From Nitrospirota bacterium (GTDB lineage Bacteria; Nitrospirota; Leptospirillia; Leptospirillales; Leptospirillaceae), in NCBI GenBank assembly GCA_021820445.1, contig JAKADN010000001.1:100575-164574 (forward strand): a DNA stretch of 64,000 nt, given 5' to 3'. Of the stretch, positions 30,006-38,818 are shown in pieces; position 1 is the stretch's first letter; the number at the start of each line of letters is the position of its first letter. A program made the translations under genes and the position numbers. The notes under the pieces were generated by a model. It did not search any database. It was not told the DNA's origin and saw nothing but the letters and a program-made list of their open reading frames with translations.

Positions 30006-31063
30006 GCGGGGGGCGGGGATCGCTGGGAGTCCGGCTCGATCTGGAAAGAGGGCGCGTGGAGATGGTCCATGGGAGCGGAGGTCGGGCCTCGGCCCAGCTT
30101 GTGGAGGAGATCTTCTTCCCGGCCTTCGACAATCCGTGGCTCAGGAAGGAGGGGGACCAGGCCCAGCTCGATCTGTCGGAGGGGCGATGGGCCATGAGCA
30201 CCGACTCCTTCGTGGTGTCACCCCTCTTCTTTCCGGGGGGAGACATCGGATCCCTCTCCGTCCATGGGACGGTCAACGACCTGGCCATGGGAGGCGCCCG
30301 TCCGCTCTATCTGACGGCGGGTTTCGTCCTCGAGGAGGGATTCCCCCTTTCAGATCTCGTCCGGATTGTCCGGAGCATGGGGCGTGCGGCCAGGGCGTGC
30401 GGCGTGTCACTGGTGGCAGGAGACACCAAGGTGGTGGAGCGCGGCAAGGGGGACGGCCTCTACATCAACACCTCCGGGATCGGACGGATTCCGGAGGGCG
30501 TCGATCTCGACCCATCCGGAATCCGTCCGGGTGACGAAATCCTCATCTCGGGGCCGGTCGGCGATCATGGGGCTACCGTCCTGGCCGCGCGGGAGGAAGG
30601 AAGGATCACAACGTCCCTGCGCTCCGATTCGGCGCCGCTTGACGGCCTGGTCGCGGCGATGCTCGCCTCCGGTCCGGGACTCGTCTGCCTCCGGGATCCG
30701 ACCCGGGGAGGGGTGGCGTCCACCCTGAACGAGTGGGCCCGGATCTCGGGTCTGTGCTTCGAGATCGAGGAGTCCGGGCTTCTGATCCGTCCCGAGGTTC
30801 GGGGGGTCTCCGAGCTTCTGGGAATCGACCCCCTCTATCTGGCCAACGAAGGCCGGCTTGTAGGGGTCTGTCGGCCCGAGGCCGCGGACCGGCTCCTGTC
30901 GGCCCTGCGCGCCCACCCGTCGGGTCGAGAGGCGACGCGGATCGGAAGGGTCGAGAAAGGAAGGCAGGGTCGCCCGGACGGATGCGTTCGGATGAAGACC
31001 CTCATGGGCGGTACCCGGACGGTGGACTGGCTCCTTGGAGACCCTCTCCCCCGGATTTGCTAG
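30002..31063 (+). CDS. hypE: Hydrogenase expression/formation protein HypE
   Basis: HGSGGRASAQLVEEIF, C-terminal PRIC; TTG start overlapping hypD stop. Confidence 0.96.
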   Translation: MSGGRGSLGVRLDLERGRVEMVHGSGGRASAQLVEEIFFPAFDNPWLRKEGDQAQLDLSEGRWAMSTDSFVVSPLFFPGGDIGSLSVHGTVNDLAMGGARPLYLTAGFVLEEGFPLSDLVRIVRSMGRAARACGVSLVAGDTKVVERGKGDGLYINTSGIGRIPEGVDLDPSGIRPGDEILISGPVGDHGATVLAAREEGRITTSLRSDSAPLDGLVAAMLASGPGLVCLRDPTRGGVASTLNEWARISGLCFEIEESGLLIRPEVRGVSELLGIDPLYLANEGRLVGVCRPEAADRLLSALRAHPSGREATRIGRVEKGRQGRPDGCVRMKTLMGGTRTVDWLLGDPLPRIC

Positions 31064-31076
31064 AAAGGAGCTGAGG

Positions 31077-31934
31077 TTGACAGGCATTTCAGGAGTCGCG
31101 GCCGGGGGGACGACGCCCTTTCCGCTCGCTTCCGGAGCGGCCGCCGGAAGCGTTTTTCTTGTTCTGATGGCCCTGGGAATGGGATTCCGCCACGGTCTCG
31201 ATCCCGACCATCTGACGGCCATCGATGCCATTCTCCGGTTCCAGTCGGTCCGGAAAAGGAGAGTGGTCCGGTGGGCCGGACTCTTTTTTTCCCTGGGCCA
31301 TGGGGTGGTCGTCATGACCCTCGGGGCCTGCATTCTCAACCTGGCTCTTCGCGTCCGCGTTCCAGCGGCCCTTTCTCTCTTCGGAGGTCTCGTTTCGGGA
31401 ATTTTTCTCCTGGGCATGGCCGGGGCCAACGGTCTTTTTCTGGCGCGCTCGGAGGCGACGGTCCCCTTCGTTCCTGTGGGGTTCAGGGCCCGTCTTCTCC
31501 TCCGGGGCGTTCCCTTGGACAGGCCTGTCTTTCTGGTATTTTTGGGAATGCTCTTCGCCGTCTCCTTCGACACATTGTCCCAGACGGTTGTCTTCTCCCT
31601 GGCCGCCTCCTCCCTCGGAGGAAGGCTGGAGGGCCTGGCCGTCGGAGCGGCCTTCGTTCTGGGAATGTGTCTTTCGGACGGAGCCAATGGCCTCTGGATC
31701 GCCCGTCTGATCGAACGATCCGACCGTCAGTGCGTCCGGCTTTCCCGGCTCATGGGTTGGTCGGTGGTTCTTCTGAGCCTCTTCGTGGGCGTCTTCGTCC
31801 TGGCCTCGACCTTTGCGAAAAGCCTCCTTCCCGATTCTCCGATGGAGGAAACACTGACCGGGATAGGAGTGATTCTGGTCCTGTCCCTGGCGTACCTCCT
31901 CGGAAGCCGCACTGTCCGGGACAGACCCTCCTGA
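31077..31934 (+). CDS. NicO/NiCoT-like nickel permease
   Basis: HX4DH motif in GMGFRHGLDPDHLTAIDAI; multiple TMs; directly after hypE; TTG start after AGGAG. Confidence 0.75.
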   Translation: MTGISGVAAGGTTPFPLASGAAAGSVFLVLMALGMGFRHGLDPDHLTAIDAILRFQSVRKRRVVRWAGLFFSLGHGVVVMTLGACILNLALRVRVPAALSLFGGLVSGIFLLGMAGANGLFLARSEATVPFVPVGFRARLLLRGVPLDRPVFLVFLGMLFAVSFDTLSQTVVFSLAASSLGGRLEGLAVGAAFVLGMCLSDGANGLWIARLIERSDRQCVRLSRLMGWSVVLLSLFVGVFVLASTFAKSLLPDSPMEETLTGIGVILVLSLAYLLGSRTVRDRPS

Positions 31935-32057
31935 TCACCGGCCTTTTCTGAAGGACTCCCGAAATATCCGATCATCCCTCTTGGTCCTGCCATAAACCCT
32001 TTGTCGGTTCTACGGAATGGGTCAGGAAGATCCGTCAATGGAAGGGGGGACAGGGGG

Positions 32058-33593
32058 TCAGGATTCGCTGGGGCTTTCCGGCTCCGAGAACCACTGGATC
32101 GAGAGGGGATGACCGAGGCCCAGATCGCGGCTTTCGGTCATCGCCAGGGCGAGAGATTGATCCGACTCCTCATGGTCGGGGGGAAGGACCCTGAGGACGG
32201 AGGCCCGATAGGACAGGGGGGCGGAGACCCCTCCCGAAGCGAGAAGAATGTCCCTGCCAAGGGCCAGAAGCGGGGTCAGGATGCCGAGAAGGCGGAGGTC
32301 TTCCTTGCTCAGGTGCCGAAGGTAAGGGTGCCCTTTCTTTTTTGGACGGCCCGGCCTGTCTTCCGTCTGGCAGAGGATGAGCCCGCACAGCAGGCGATCC
32401 CGCTGGGAGAGTCCCGGAAGATCTCCATGGAGAAGGAGGTCCCAGAGTTCCCGCGTGTTGGGAGACGGGTTGTGGAAGACGGGGAGGAGGGCCAGGGTGC
32501 CCAGCATGTCGCAGAGAAGGAGAAGACGTTCGGAAGGAAATCCCGAGGGAAAAAGAAGGCGGACGAGTTCATGAAGGATGTCCCGCAGAGGCTTCGAATC
32601 CCGGATCCGTCCGTAGCGCCGGGCAATGCGCCGGAGGGTCCCCCGGCTCACCGGACCTTCCTCTCTTCCCACCGTCTTCTGATAGTGCTCCATGAAGAGA
32701 CCCTGACGGAGGCCATAGTGGGAAAAGGTCAGGACAGGAGAGCGGGACAGAGCCGTGATCGCGGAGATCACGGCCAGCCCCGCGGGAAGGATGTCGGAGC
32801 GGTCGGCGCCGATGTTGAGTGTCCGCGCCTGGTCGGGAGTCAGGCGGCGGCCGATGCGCTTCGCGATCCGGGCCACTTCCCGTGACTGAATTTCGTAATG
32901 ATGGATATCAGGGTGGAAAGGGTAGGAACGCAGCTTCTGGGAGATCCGGGCGAGCTGGCGGGCAGTCCCCCCGACCCCGACCAGGGCCGGAAAGGGACGG
33001 ATGAAGAGGCCGCTGTCCTCGAGGACGGCGGCGATGTGGCGCTCCATCCTTTTCCATTCCGCAGGGGAGGGCCTTCCCCTGTTCTCGAAGAACATCTCGG
33101 TCAGTCGAACCGCGCCCAGAGGAAGGGTCAGGATCGTTCCCGGGCGATGGTCCTGAAGGTCGATCAGCTCGGCACTTCCCCCCCCGATGTCGAAAACGAG
33201 GGCATCTCCCTTGTCGAAGCCGTTCTGGACGCCCAGGCAGCTGTAAGACCCTTCCTGCTCTCCGTCCAGAATTTCGACAGGGGCCTCAAGGGAGGCCGAA
33301 AGCCGCGAAAGGACCTCTTCGCGATTCCTGGCATCCCGGACGGCCGATGTGGCGACGCAGCGAAGCTCGTCGGCCTGGTGGAGAGCGATTCTTTTCCGAA
33401 AATCCCCGAGAGCCTTTGAAGCTCGTTCGATGGCCTCCGGTGTGATGGTCAGGGAAGGGTACATCCCCGAGGCGATCCGGGCAGAGCTCTTGTATCGGGC
33501 CACTGTCCAGAAATCCCCACCGCGAATGGCCACAATTTCGAGGCGCATGGAATTTGACCCGATGTCGATGAGGGCGATTTTTTGGAGGCTCAT
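32058..33593 (-). CDS. Ppx/GppA-family phosphatase
   Basis: ALIDIGSNSMRLEIV and ALVFDIGGGSAELIDL. Confidence 0.9.
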   Translation of the reverse strand: MSLQKIALIDIGSNSMRLEIVAIRGGDFWTVARYKSSARIASGMYPSLTITPEAIERASKALGDFRKRIALHQADELRCVATSAVRDARNREEVLSRLSASLEAPVEILDGEQEGSYSCLGVQNGFDKGDALVFDIGGGSAELIDLQDHRPGTILTLPLGAVRLTEMFFENRGRPSPAEWKRMERHIAAVLEDSGLFIRPFPALVGVGGTARQLARISQKLRSYPFHPDIHHYEIQSREVARIAKRIGRRLTPDQARTLNIGADRSDILPAGLAVISAITALSRSPVLTFSHYGLRQGLFMEHYQKTVGREEGPVSRGTLRRIARRYGRIRDSKPLRDILHELVRLLFPSGFPSERLLLLCDMLGTLALLPVFHNPSPNTRELWDLLLHGDLPGLSQRDRLLCGLILCQTEDRPGRPKKKGHPYLRHLSKEDLRLLGILTPLLALGRDILLASGGVSAPLSYRASVLRVLPPDHEESDQSLALAMTESRDLGLGHPLSIQWFSEPESPSES

Positions 33594-33659
33594 TGTCTGA
33601 TTGTGCCACAGGACAGGACGACTTCCAAGGAGAATACCCGGGTTTCGGCCCATCCCTGA

Positions 33660-33687
33660 TTGATCCCGGGAAATCTTGGGTTATAAT
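33660..33687 (+). promoter_or_regulatory. Candidate sigma70 promoter upstream of ubiE-like gene
   Basis: TTGATC-N16-TATAAT, 5' of ATG 33771. Confidence 0.5.
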
Positions 33688-33770
33688 GGGAAAACTAATC
33701 AGGGGGCGTATGACCTTCCCGTGCGGCGGCGGGCCACGCTTCTTCCACGTCATCATCCGAAAGGACCGGA

Positions 33771-34523
33771 ATGTCGGAGTATTCCCTTCCTGCCAAGGAG
33801 CTCAAGCAAGACGTTGTCCAGACCATGTTTACATCGGCAGCCAAGGCCTACGACCTCAACAATTCGGTTCTGAGCCTGGGCCAGCACCACCGGTGGAAGC
33901 GCCTGACGATCGACCTTCTGAAAATTGAAAAAGGACAGGTCATTCTGGATCTGTGCGGAGGAACCGCGGACCTGTCTCTCCTGGCCGCCGAGAAGGCGGG
34001 GGGAGACGGTCTTGTCATGACCGTCGACCTCAACATGGCGATGCTCAGGGTGGGTCTTTCCAAGGCCCGGTCCCGTGTCATCGACGGCCTCAAGGAAAGG
34101 ATGAGCCGTGCCCGGCCTGTCATGATCCAGGCCAATGCGGAGAGCATCCCCCTTCCCTCCGGGACTGTTGACCGTCTGACGGTGGGATTCGGGCTCAGGA
34201 ATGTAACCAATCTCGACGTGGCCCTGGCGGAAATCTACAGGGTCCTGAAGCCGGGCGGGCGGTTCGCCTGCCTGGAGTTTTCCCATCCAGTGAACGCCCT
34301 GTGGGATGGGTTGTACCGATTCTATTCCTTCTTCATCCTGCCGAAGATCGGCAAATGGATATCCAGGGACAATACAGGGATCTACGAATACCTGCCCGCA
34401 TCGATCGCGAAATTCCCGAATCAGGAGAGTTTCAGCGAGACGATCAGGAAGGCCGGCTTTTCGAATGTCGTCTACCGGAACCTGTCGGGAGGGATCGTCG
34501 CGATCCATATGGGAGAAAAGTAA
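33771..34523 (+). CDS. ubiE: UbiE/MenG-type quinone C-methyltransferase
   Basis: VILDLCGGTADLSLLA, VGFGLRNVTN, CLEFSHP. Confidence 0.9.
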   Translation: MSEYSLPAKELKQDVVQTMFTSAAKAYDLNNSVLSLGQHHRWKRLTIDLLKIEKGQVILDLCGGTADLSLLAAEKAGGDGLVMTVDLNMAMLRVGLSKARSRVIDGLKERMSRARPVMIQANAESIPLPSGTVDRLTVGFGLRNVTNLDVALAEIYRVLKPGGRFACLEFSHPVNALWDGLYRFYSFFILPKIGKWISRDNTGIYEYLPASIAKFPNQESFSETIRKAGFSNVVYRNLSGGIVAIHMGEK

Positions 34524-36094
34524 TGGATACAAAGGAGTTGCCAATGGTGGCGGGGACAGAAGAGCGTCCGCCCAGCCTCTACCGGAGGGTCCTTTTCGTC
34601 TGGCTTCCCGTTCGTCCGATCTTTCCCGTGGGAATCGGATATCTTGCGAACTGGATACACCGGGAGCATCCGGAGGTCGCCCTCGAGGTCCTCGACCTGA
34701 CCCGCTTCGAAGAGGCCGACCAGATGTCCGCTCTGACGAATAAAATTGCGGAATTTTCTCCCGACCTTCTCGCCTATTCCTGGCGCGACGTCCAGATATT
34801 CGCTCCCCACGAGGGAGACAATTCCCTCAGGCGGGCCTTTGAGTTCTATTATTCTCCCAACCTTCTCACGCGGGCTTACGCCGCATGGGACGGGCTTCGC
34901 ATGGTCTGGAAATACCGTTCGGAGTTCCACAAGAAGCTTCGCTTCATCAAGGAGGGCGTCCGAAGGGCTCCGAAGGCCCGGGTCATGGTCGGGGGAGGGG
35001 CCTTTTCGGTCTTTGCCGAACAGATCATCCGCCTTCTTCCGGAAGGCGTGATCGGGGTGGTCGGGGAGGGAGAGACGGCTCTGATCAAGACCCTCGAGGG
35101 GCGCCCGGTTGATGACGAGCGCGTCATCACCCGTAAGGGGTCCCAGATCGTTCTGGGAAAGAAGGCGGGGGCGGTGGAAATACGGCGGGCCCCCTTCGAT
35201 CTGTCCTACCTCGAATCCATATTCCCAGGCCACGAAATGTACCACGGCAAAACCGTCGGAATCCAGACCAAGCGGGGCTGTCCTTACGGATGCTCCTTCT
35301 GTCTGTATACCTATATCGAGGGAAAGAGGGTCTACTACCGTGATCCGGAAGATGTGGTGGACGAGATCCGCCAGTATCGGGACCGCTGGGGGATCCGGAA
35401 TTTCTGGTTTGCCGATGCCCAGTTCATTCCCGGCGTCAAGGCGGTTCCCGAGGCCATCGCTCTTCTCACCGCTCTTCGGGACAGTCGCCTCGACATCACA
35501 TGGAGCGGCTATATCCGGACCAGTCTCATCTCTCCGGAAATGGCGCAGCTGATGGTGGAGTCGGGAATGGGGGACCTCGAGGTGGCGATCACCTCCGGAT
35601 CCCAGGAGATTCTGGATTCCCTCAAGATGGGGTTCCGGCTGGAGGGGCTGATGGAGGGATGCAGAAATCTCAAGGACGCCGGATACAAGGGAAAGATCAT
35701 CCTGAACTATTCCCTGAATGCCCCGGGCGAGACGCCGGAGTCACTGGCCGAGGCGGTCGAAAGCTACGAGGCCATCTGCAGCATTTTTGGACCGGAGAAT
35801 GTCTACCCCATGGTCTTTTTCCTGGCGGTCCAGCCCCACACAAGCTTCGAGAAGCGTCTCATGCGCGAGGGATGGCTCGATCCCGACTACGATCCTATTT
35901 CCCTGAACCCGTGGACCATCCGCAAGCTCCTCTATAATCCGGGTCCTCTTGGGGAGCTGATCGCGAAGGCCTGTCTTCTGGCCTGGGACATCGAGCCCAT
36001 GGCCATGGGACGTGTTGTGATGCGGGAGATCAAGAAATCCCTTGGAGCCGTCGGAATCACCTCCAAGGAGTCGGTCGTGGTCCAGGCTTCGTGA
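34523..36094 (+). CDS. B12-binding-type radical SAM protein
   Basis: KRGCPYGCSFCLY CxxxCxxC, N-terminal region resembling a cobalamin-binding fold; ATG overlaps upstream TAA. Confidence 0.85.
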   Translation: MDTKELPMVAGTEERPPSLYRRVLFVWLPVRPIFPVGIGYLANWIHREHPEVALEVLDLTRFEEADQMSALTNKIAEFSPDLLAYSWRDVQIFAPHEGDNSLRRAFEFYYSPNLLTRAYAAWDGLRMVWKYRSEFHKKLRFIKEGVRRAPKARVMVGGGAFSVFAEQIIRLLPEGVIGVVGEGETALIKTLEGRPVDDERVITRKGSQIVLGKKAGAVEIRRAPFDLSYLESIFPGHEMYHGKTVGIQTKRGCPYGCSFCLYTYIEGKRVYYRDPEDVVDEIRQYRDRWGIRNFWFADAQFIPGVKAVPEAIALLTALRDSRLDITWSGYIRTSLISPEMAQLMVESGMGDLEVAITSGSQEILDSLKMGFRLEGLMEGCRNLKDAGYKGKIILNYSLNAPGETPESLAEAVESYEAICSIFGPENVYPMVFFLAVQPHTSFEKRLMREGWLDPDYDPISLNPWTIRKLLYNPGPLGELIAKACLLAWDIEPMAMGRVVMREIKKSLGAVGITSKESVVVQAS

Positions 36095-36624
36095 GCCAAA
36101 AAACGGAAAGCGAGTCCATGGAGGCGGATCTCGGGGCCCCTCTTCCTCCGGGCTTTCCCCTTCTTCCGGGACCCTTTCGGATGCTTCTGGGGCTGGACGG
36201 AACCCTGACGCGCTCCCTGACCTTTCTTTCGGGGGAGAGGATCGAAGTCGAGCCCGTTCTCCGCCCTGATTCTCCCGAGGGGGTCCGAAAGGTGTATCTT
36301 CGGGTCCCCTCGATCGGCCGGCTCGTCTTCGCGAGGACGCGCCTCCTCGTGCTCCCGAATTCGGAGGAGGCTCCCTGGATTGCCGGCCTCATGCGCGGCG
36401 ACCTTCCCATCGGCCAGTCGATGGAGGCCCGTTATGGCCCCCTGACCAAGGACGAGTTTTCCGTCTTTTCCGTCTCCGCCCCCTTCGATCCCCACGGGCC
36501 ACGGGAGTCGGGCGATCTCTGGGCCCGCTCCTACCGGATGCGCACCCGCGAGGGGATCGCCCTCCGGATCGAGGAGTTCTTCCTGGACGCTCTTTTCCGG
36601 CTTGCCGGCGGAGGCTGCCGATGA
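36091..36624 (+). CDS. Chorismate lyase-like protein (UbiC/DUF98-type)
   Basis: LDGTLTRSLTFLSGERIEVE..., LWARSYRMRTREGIALRIEEFFLDALF; sits directly before ubiA. Confidence 0.65.
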   Translation: MSQKTESESMEADLGAPLPPGFPLLPGPFRMLLGLDGTLTRSLTFLSGERIEVEPVLRPDSPEGVRKVYLRVPSIGRLVFARTRLLVLPNSEEAPWIAGLMRGDLPIGQSMEARYGPLTKDEFSVFSVSAPFDPHGPRESGDLWARSYRMRTREGIALRIEEFFLDALFRLAGGGCR

Positions 36625-37487
36625 AGCGGCGTTTTTCGGCGACTCTGGAGCTGGTCCGGCTCGACCGGCCCGTCGGGTGGGTTCTGCTTTTTCTCCCGTC
36701 GGGGTGGGCCCTTCTTCTGGCGCGTCCCGGAGAAGTCCCCTGGAAATGGGTCGCGGTCTTTATTGCCGGGGCCTTCCTGACACGCTCCGCAGGCTGCGTC
36801 GTGAACGACATCTTCGACAGAAATCTCGACCGGGAGGTGACCCGGACCAAATCCCGGCCCCTGGCCGACGGCCGGCTCTCCGTCGTCTGGGCCCTCGGGG
36901 TCTTTCTTTTTCTGACACTCCTCTCGGCCTCTCTCCTCACATTTTTTTCGGCAAAGGCCATTCTGGTTGCCGTTGCGGGATATGGCTCAGCGGTCGTCTA
37001 TCCGCTCATGAAGCGTTTCTTCCCTCTTCCCCAGCTCTTCATGGGAATTCCATTTGGCGCAACGGCCCCTCTCATGGCCTGGGTCCAGCTCACGGGCCAC
37101 TTTTCGTTTCCGGGGATCGAGATCGCCCTGGCCGGCCTCTTCTGGGCTACGGCCTATGATCTCATCTATGCGGTGGCGGACCTTCCGGACGACCGGAAGG
37201 CCGGCATCCGGTCGGGAGCCGTGACCTTCGGGTCGTCTCTCTGGATGGTGTTCCTCTTTTTTTCCGCGTTGGCCGCTCTTCTTCTTTGGCAGGCGGGACG
37301 ATCACTTCCCCAGTCCGGATGGCTGCTGCTCTCGATCGGTCTTTTTTTCTCGGCCGTCCTCTGGCAATCCCTCCGGATGCGCAAGGGGTTGAGCGGAGAG
37401 GAACCGCTTCGTCTCTTCCGGTCCCATGCGGTCCTGGGAGGGCTCATCCTGGCGGGGTTCTGGTCCTCTTCGCCCATCCTTGTCTGA
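36621..37487 (+). CDS. ubiA: UbiA-type 4-hydroxybenzoate prenyltransferase
   Basis: NDIFDRNLDREVTRTKSRPLADG and DLIYAVADLPDDRKAGIRSG. Confidence 0.95.
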   Translation: MKRRFSATLELVRLDRPVGWVLLFLPSGWALLLARPGEVPWKWVAVFIAGAFLTRSAGCVVNDIFDRNLDREVTRTKSRPLADGRLSVVWALGVFLFLTLLSASLLTFFSAKAILVAVAGYGSAVVYPLMKRFFPLPQLFMGIPFGATAPLMAWVQLTGHFSFPGIEIALAGLFWATAYDLIYAVADLPDDRKAGIRSGAVTFGSSLWMVFLFFSALAALLLWQAGRSLPQSGWLLLSIGLFFSAVLWQSLRMRKGLSGEEPLRLFRSHAVLGGLILAGFWSSSPILV

Positions 37488-37525
37488 TGACCAATCCGGT
37501 CTCCTGGCGGAAGGGAGGCCCTTGA

Positions 37526-38110
37526 ATGGAGGCTTCGATGTTGTTCCGAATCAAAACCACGATTCTCGCAGTGTTCGTGATTCCTATTGTTCTTGCTCCG
37601 AACCTCACCTTTGCCCTCTCGCCGATCAAGGTGACGAGTTCCTCCTTCAGAAACGGGGGACGTATCGAGTCGAAATACGTCTTTTCCGGCTTCGGATGCA
37701 CCGGGAAAAACGTCTCCCCGGAGATCCGCTGGGGACGTCTTCCACGGGGGACGAAAAGTGTGGCGGTCACCGTGTACGATCCTGATGCCCCCACAGGCTC
37801 CGGCTGGTGGCACTGGGTGGTCTACGATATTCCCGCCACAGTCCACGAACTTCCGGAAGGAGCGGGGACGAAGGATGGCCATCGGCTTCCAGTCGGATCC
37901 CTCCAGGCCGTGACCGACTTCGGAGCCCCGGGTTACGGGGGGCCCTGTCCGCCGAAAGGCGATCGTCCCCATCACTACATCGTCACCGTCTATGCGATAA
38001 AGACGGCCAAGTTGCCGGTTGGGCCGACCGCCTCTCCGGCCCAGATCGGTTATTTCCTCCACTTTGCGACCATCGGAAAGGGAAAGATCGTGGGTCGCTA
38101 CGGACGGTAA
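37526..38110 (+). CDS. YbhB/YbcL-type PEBP-family protein, secreted
   Basis: YVFSGFGCTGKNVSPEIRWG, DPDAPTGSGWWHWVVYDIP; N-terminal signal. Confidence 0.92.
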   Translation: MEASMLFRIKTTILAVFVIPIVLAPNLTFALSPIKVTSSSFRNGGRIESKYVFSGFGCTGKNVSPEIRWGRLPRGTKSVAVTVYDPDAPTGSGWWHWVVYDIPATVHELPEGAGTKDGHRLPVGSLQAVTDFGAPGYGGPCPPKGDRPHHYIVTVYAIKTAKLPVGPTASPAQIGYFLHFATIGKGKIVGRYGR

Positions 38111-38150
38111 GCCGTCTGGAGGAGCGGGAGTCCGGTTCGATTTTTTCGAC

Positions 38151-38179
38151 TTGCGATTTTTGATTTCTTTGGATATCCT
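38151..38179 (+). promoter_or_regulatory. Candidate sigma70 promoter upstream of the tiny membrane proteins
   Basis: TTGCGA-N17-TATCCT. Confidence 0.45.
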
Positions 38180-38245
38180 CTAGGAATCGGCGACTCACCC
38201 GTTCGCCGTCCGAACTATTACATTATCCCGACTGGAGGTTCCAGA

Positions 38246-38374
38246 ATGGCTCCCATTCAAACCGTTGGCAACTGGACTGCGCTGGAGTGGGCTATCCCGA
38301 TCGCTCTCGGATTTGCGATCGTTGCGGGATGGTTCATGGCCATCTCTTCCATCTATTCCAATCCGGACAAGTAG
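38246..38374 (+). CDS. Small single-TM protein, 42 aa (MAPIQTVGNWTALEWAIPIALGFAIVAGWFMAISSIYSNPDK)
   Basis: Hand-translated; GGAGG RBS just upstream; hydrophobic helix; too short for the supplied ORF track. Confidence 0.65.
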   Translation: MAPIQTVGNWTALEWAIPIALGFAIVAGWFMAISSIYSNPDK

Positions 38375-38405
38375 GTTTCGTGCTGGCCTTTTTCTAGGAT
38401 TTCTG

Positions 38406-38591
38406 ATGCGGTTTATTGCGGAAATCAAGAAAATGTGGACCGATGCCCGGCCGATATTTTTCATATTGGCCGGAGTCATCGGTCTTTTTCTTCTTCTCTT
38501 CGGTTCCATGATGTGGGGATTGCTGGGCAAGGATTCCTTCAGCCAATATTCCCATCCGTCCTACCCTCCGTCCGCCAGTCCTTCCCGATAA
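38406..38591 (+). CDS. Small single-TM protein, 61 aa
   Basis: MRFIAEIKKMWTDARPIFFILAGVIGLFLLLFGSMMWGLLGKDSFSQY...; in frame inside ORF 38265-38591. Confidence 0.6.
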   Translation: MRFIAEIKKMWTDARPIFFILAGVIGLFLLLFGSMMWGLLGKDSFSQYSHPSYPPSASPSR

Positions 38592-38818
38592 GGGTTCGCT
38601 CCCCCCCTTATGGAGTCTCGAGAGTCCCCCCGAGGCAGGTCCCTGTCCGGCATTTCAACAACGATGGTTGAATTTTAAGGGGTGTCCCGGTTATTCTGTA
38701 AAGATGCGCGCCCTTGGTTTTTAGGGCTGCCAGGCGGGTTTTGAGGTGGATCTACAGTCTTTTGGGTCTTCGGGATCTTCGGGATTGAAAAAGCCGGATT
38801 TCGGGAAAGGATAGTTTC

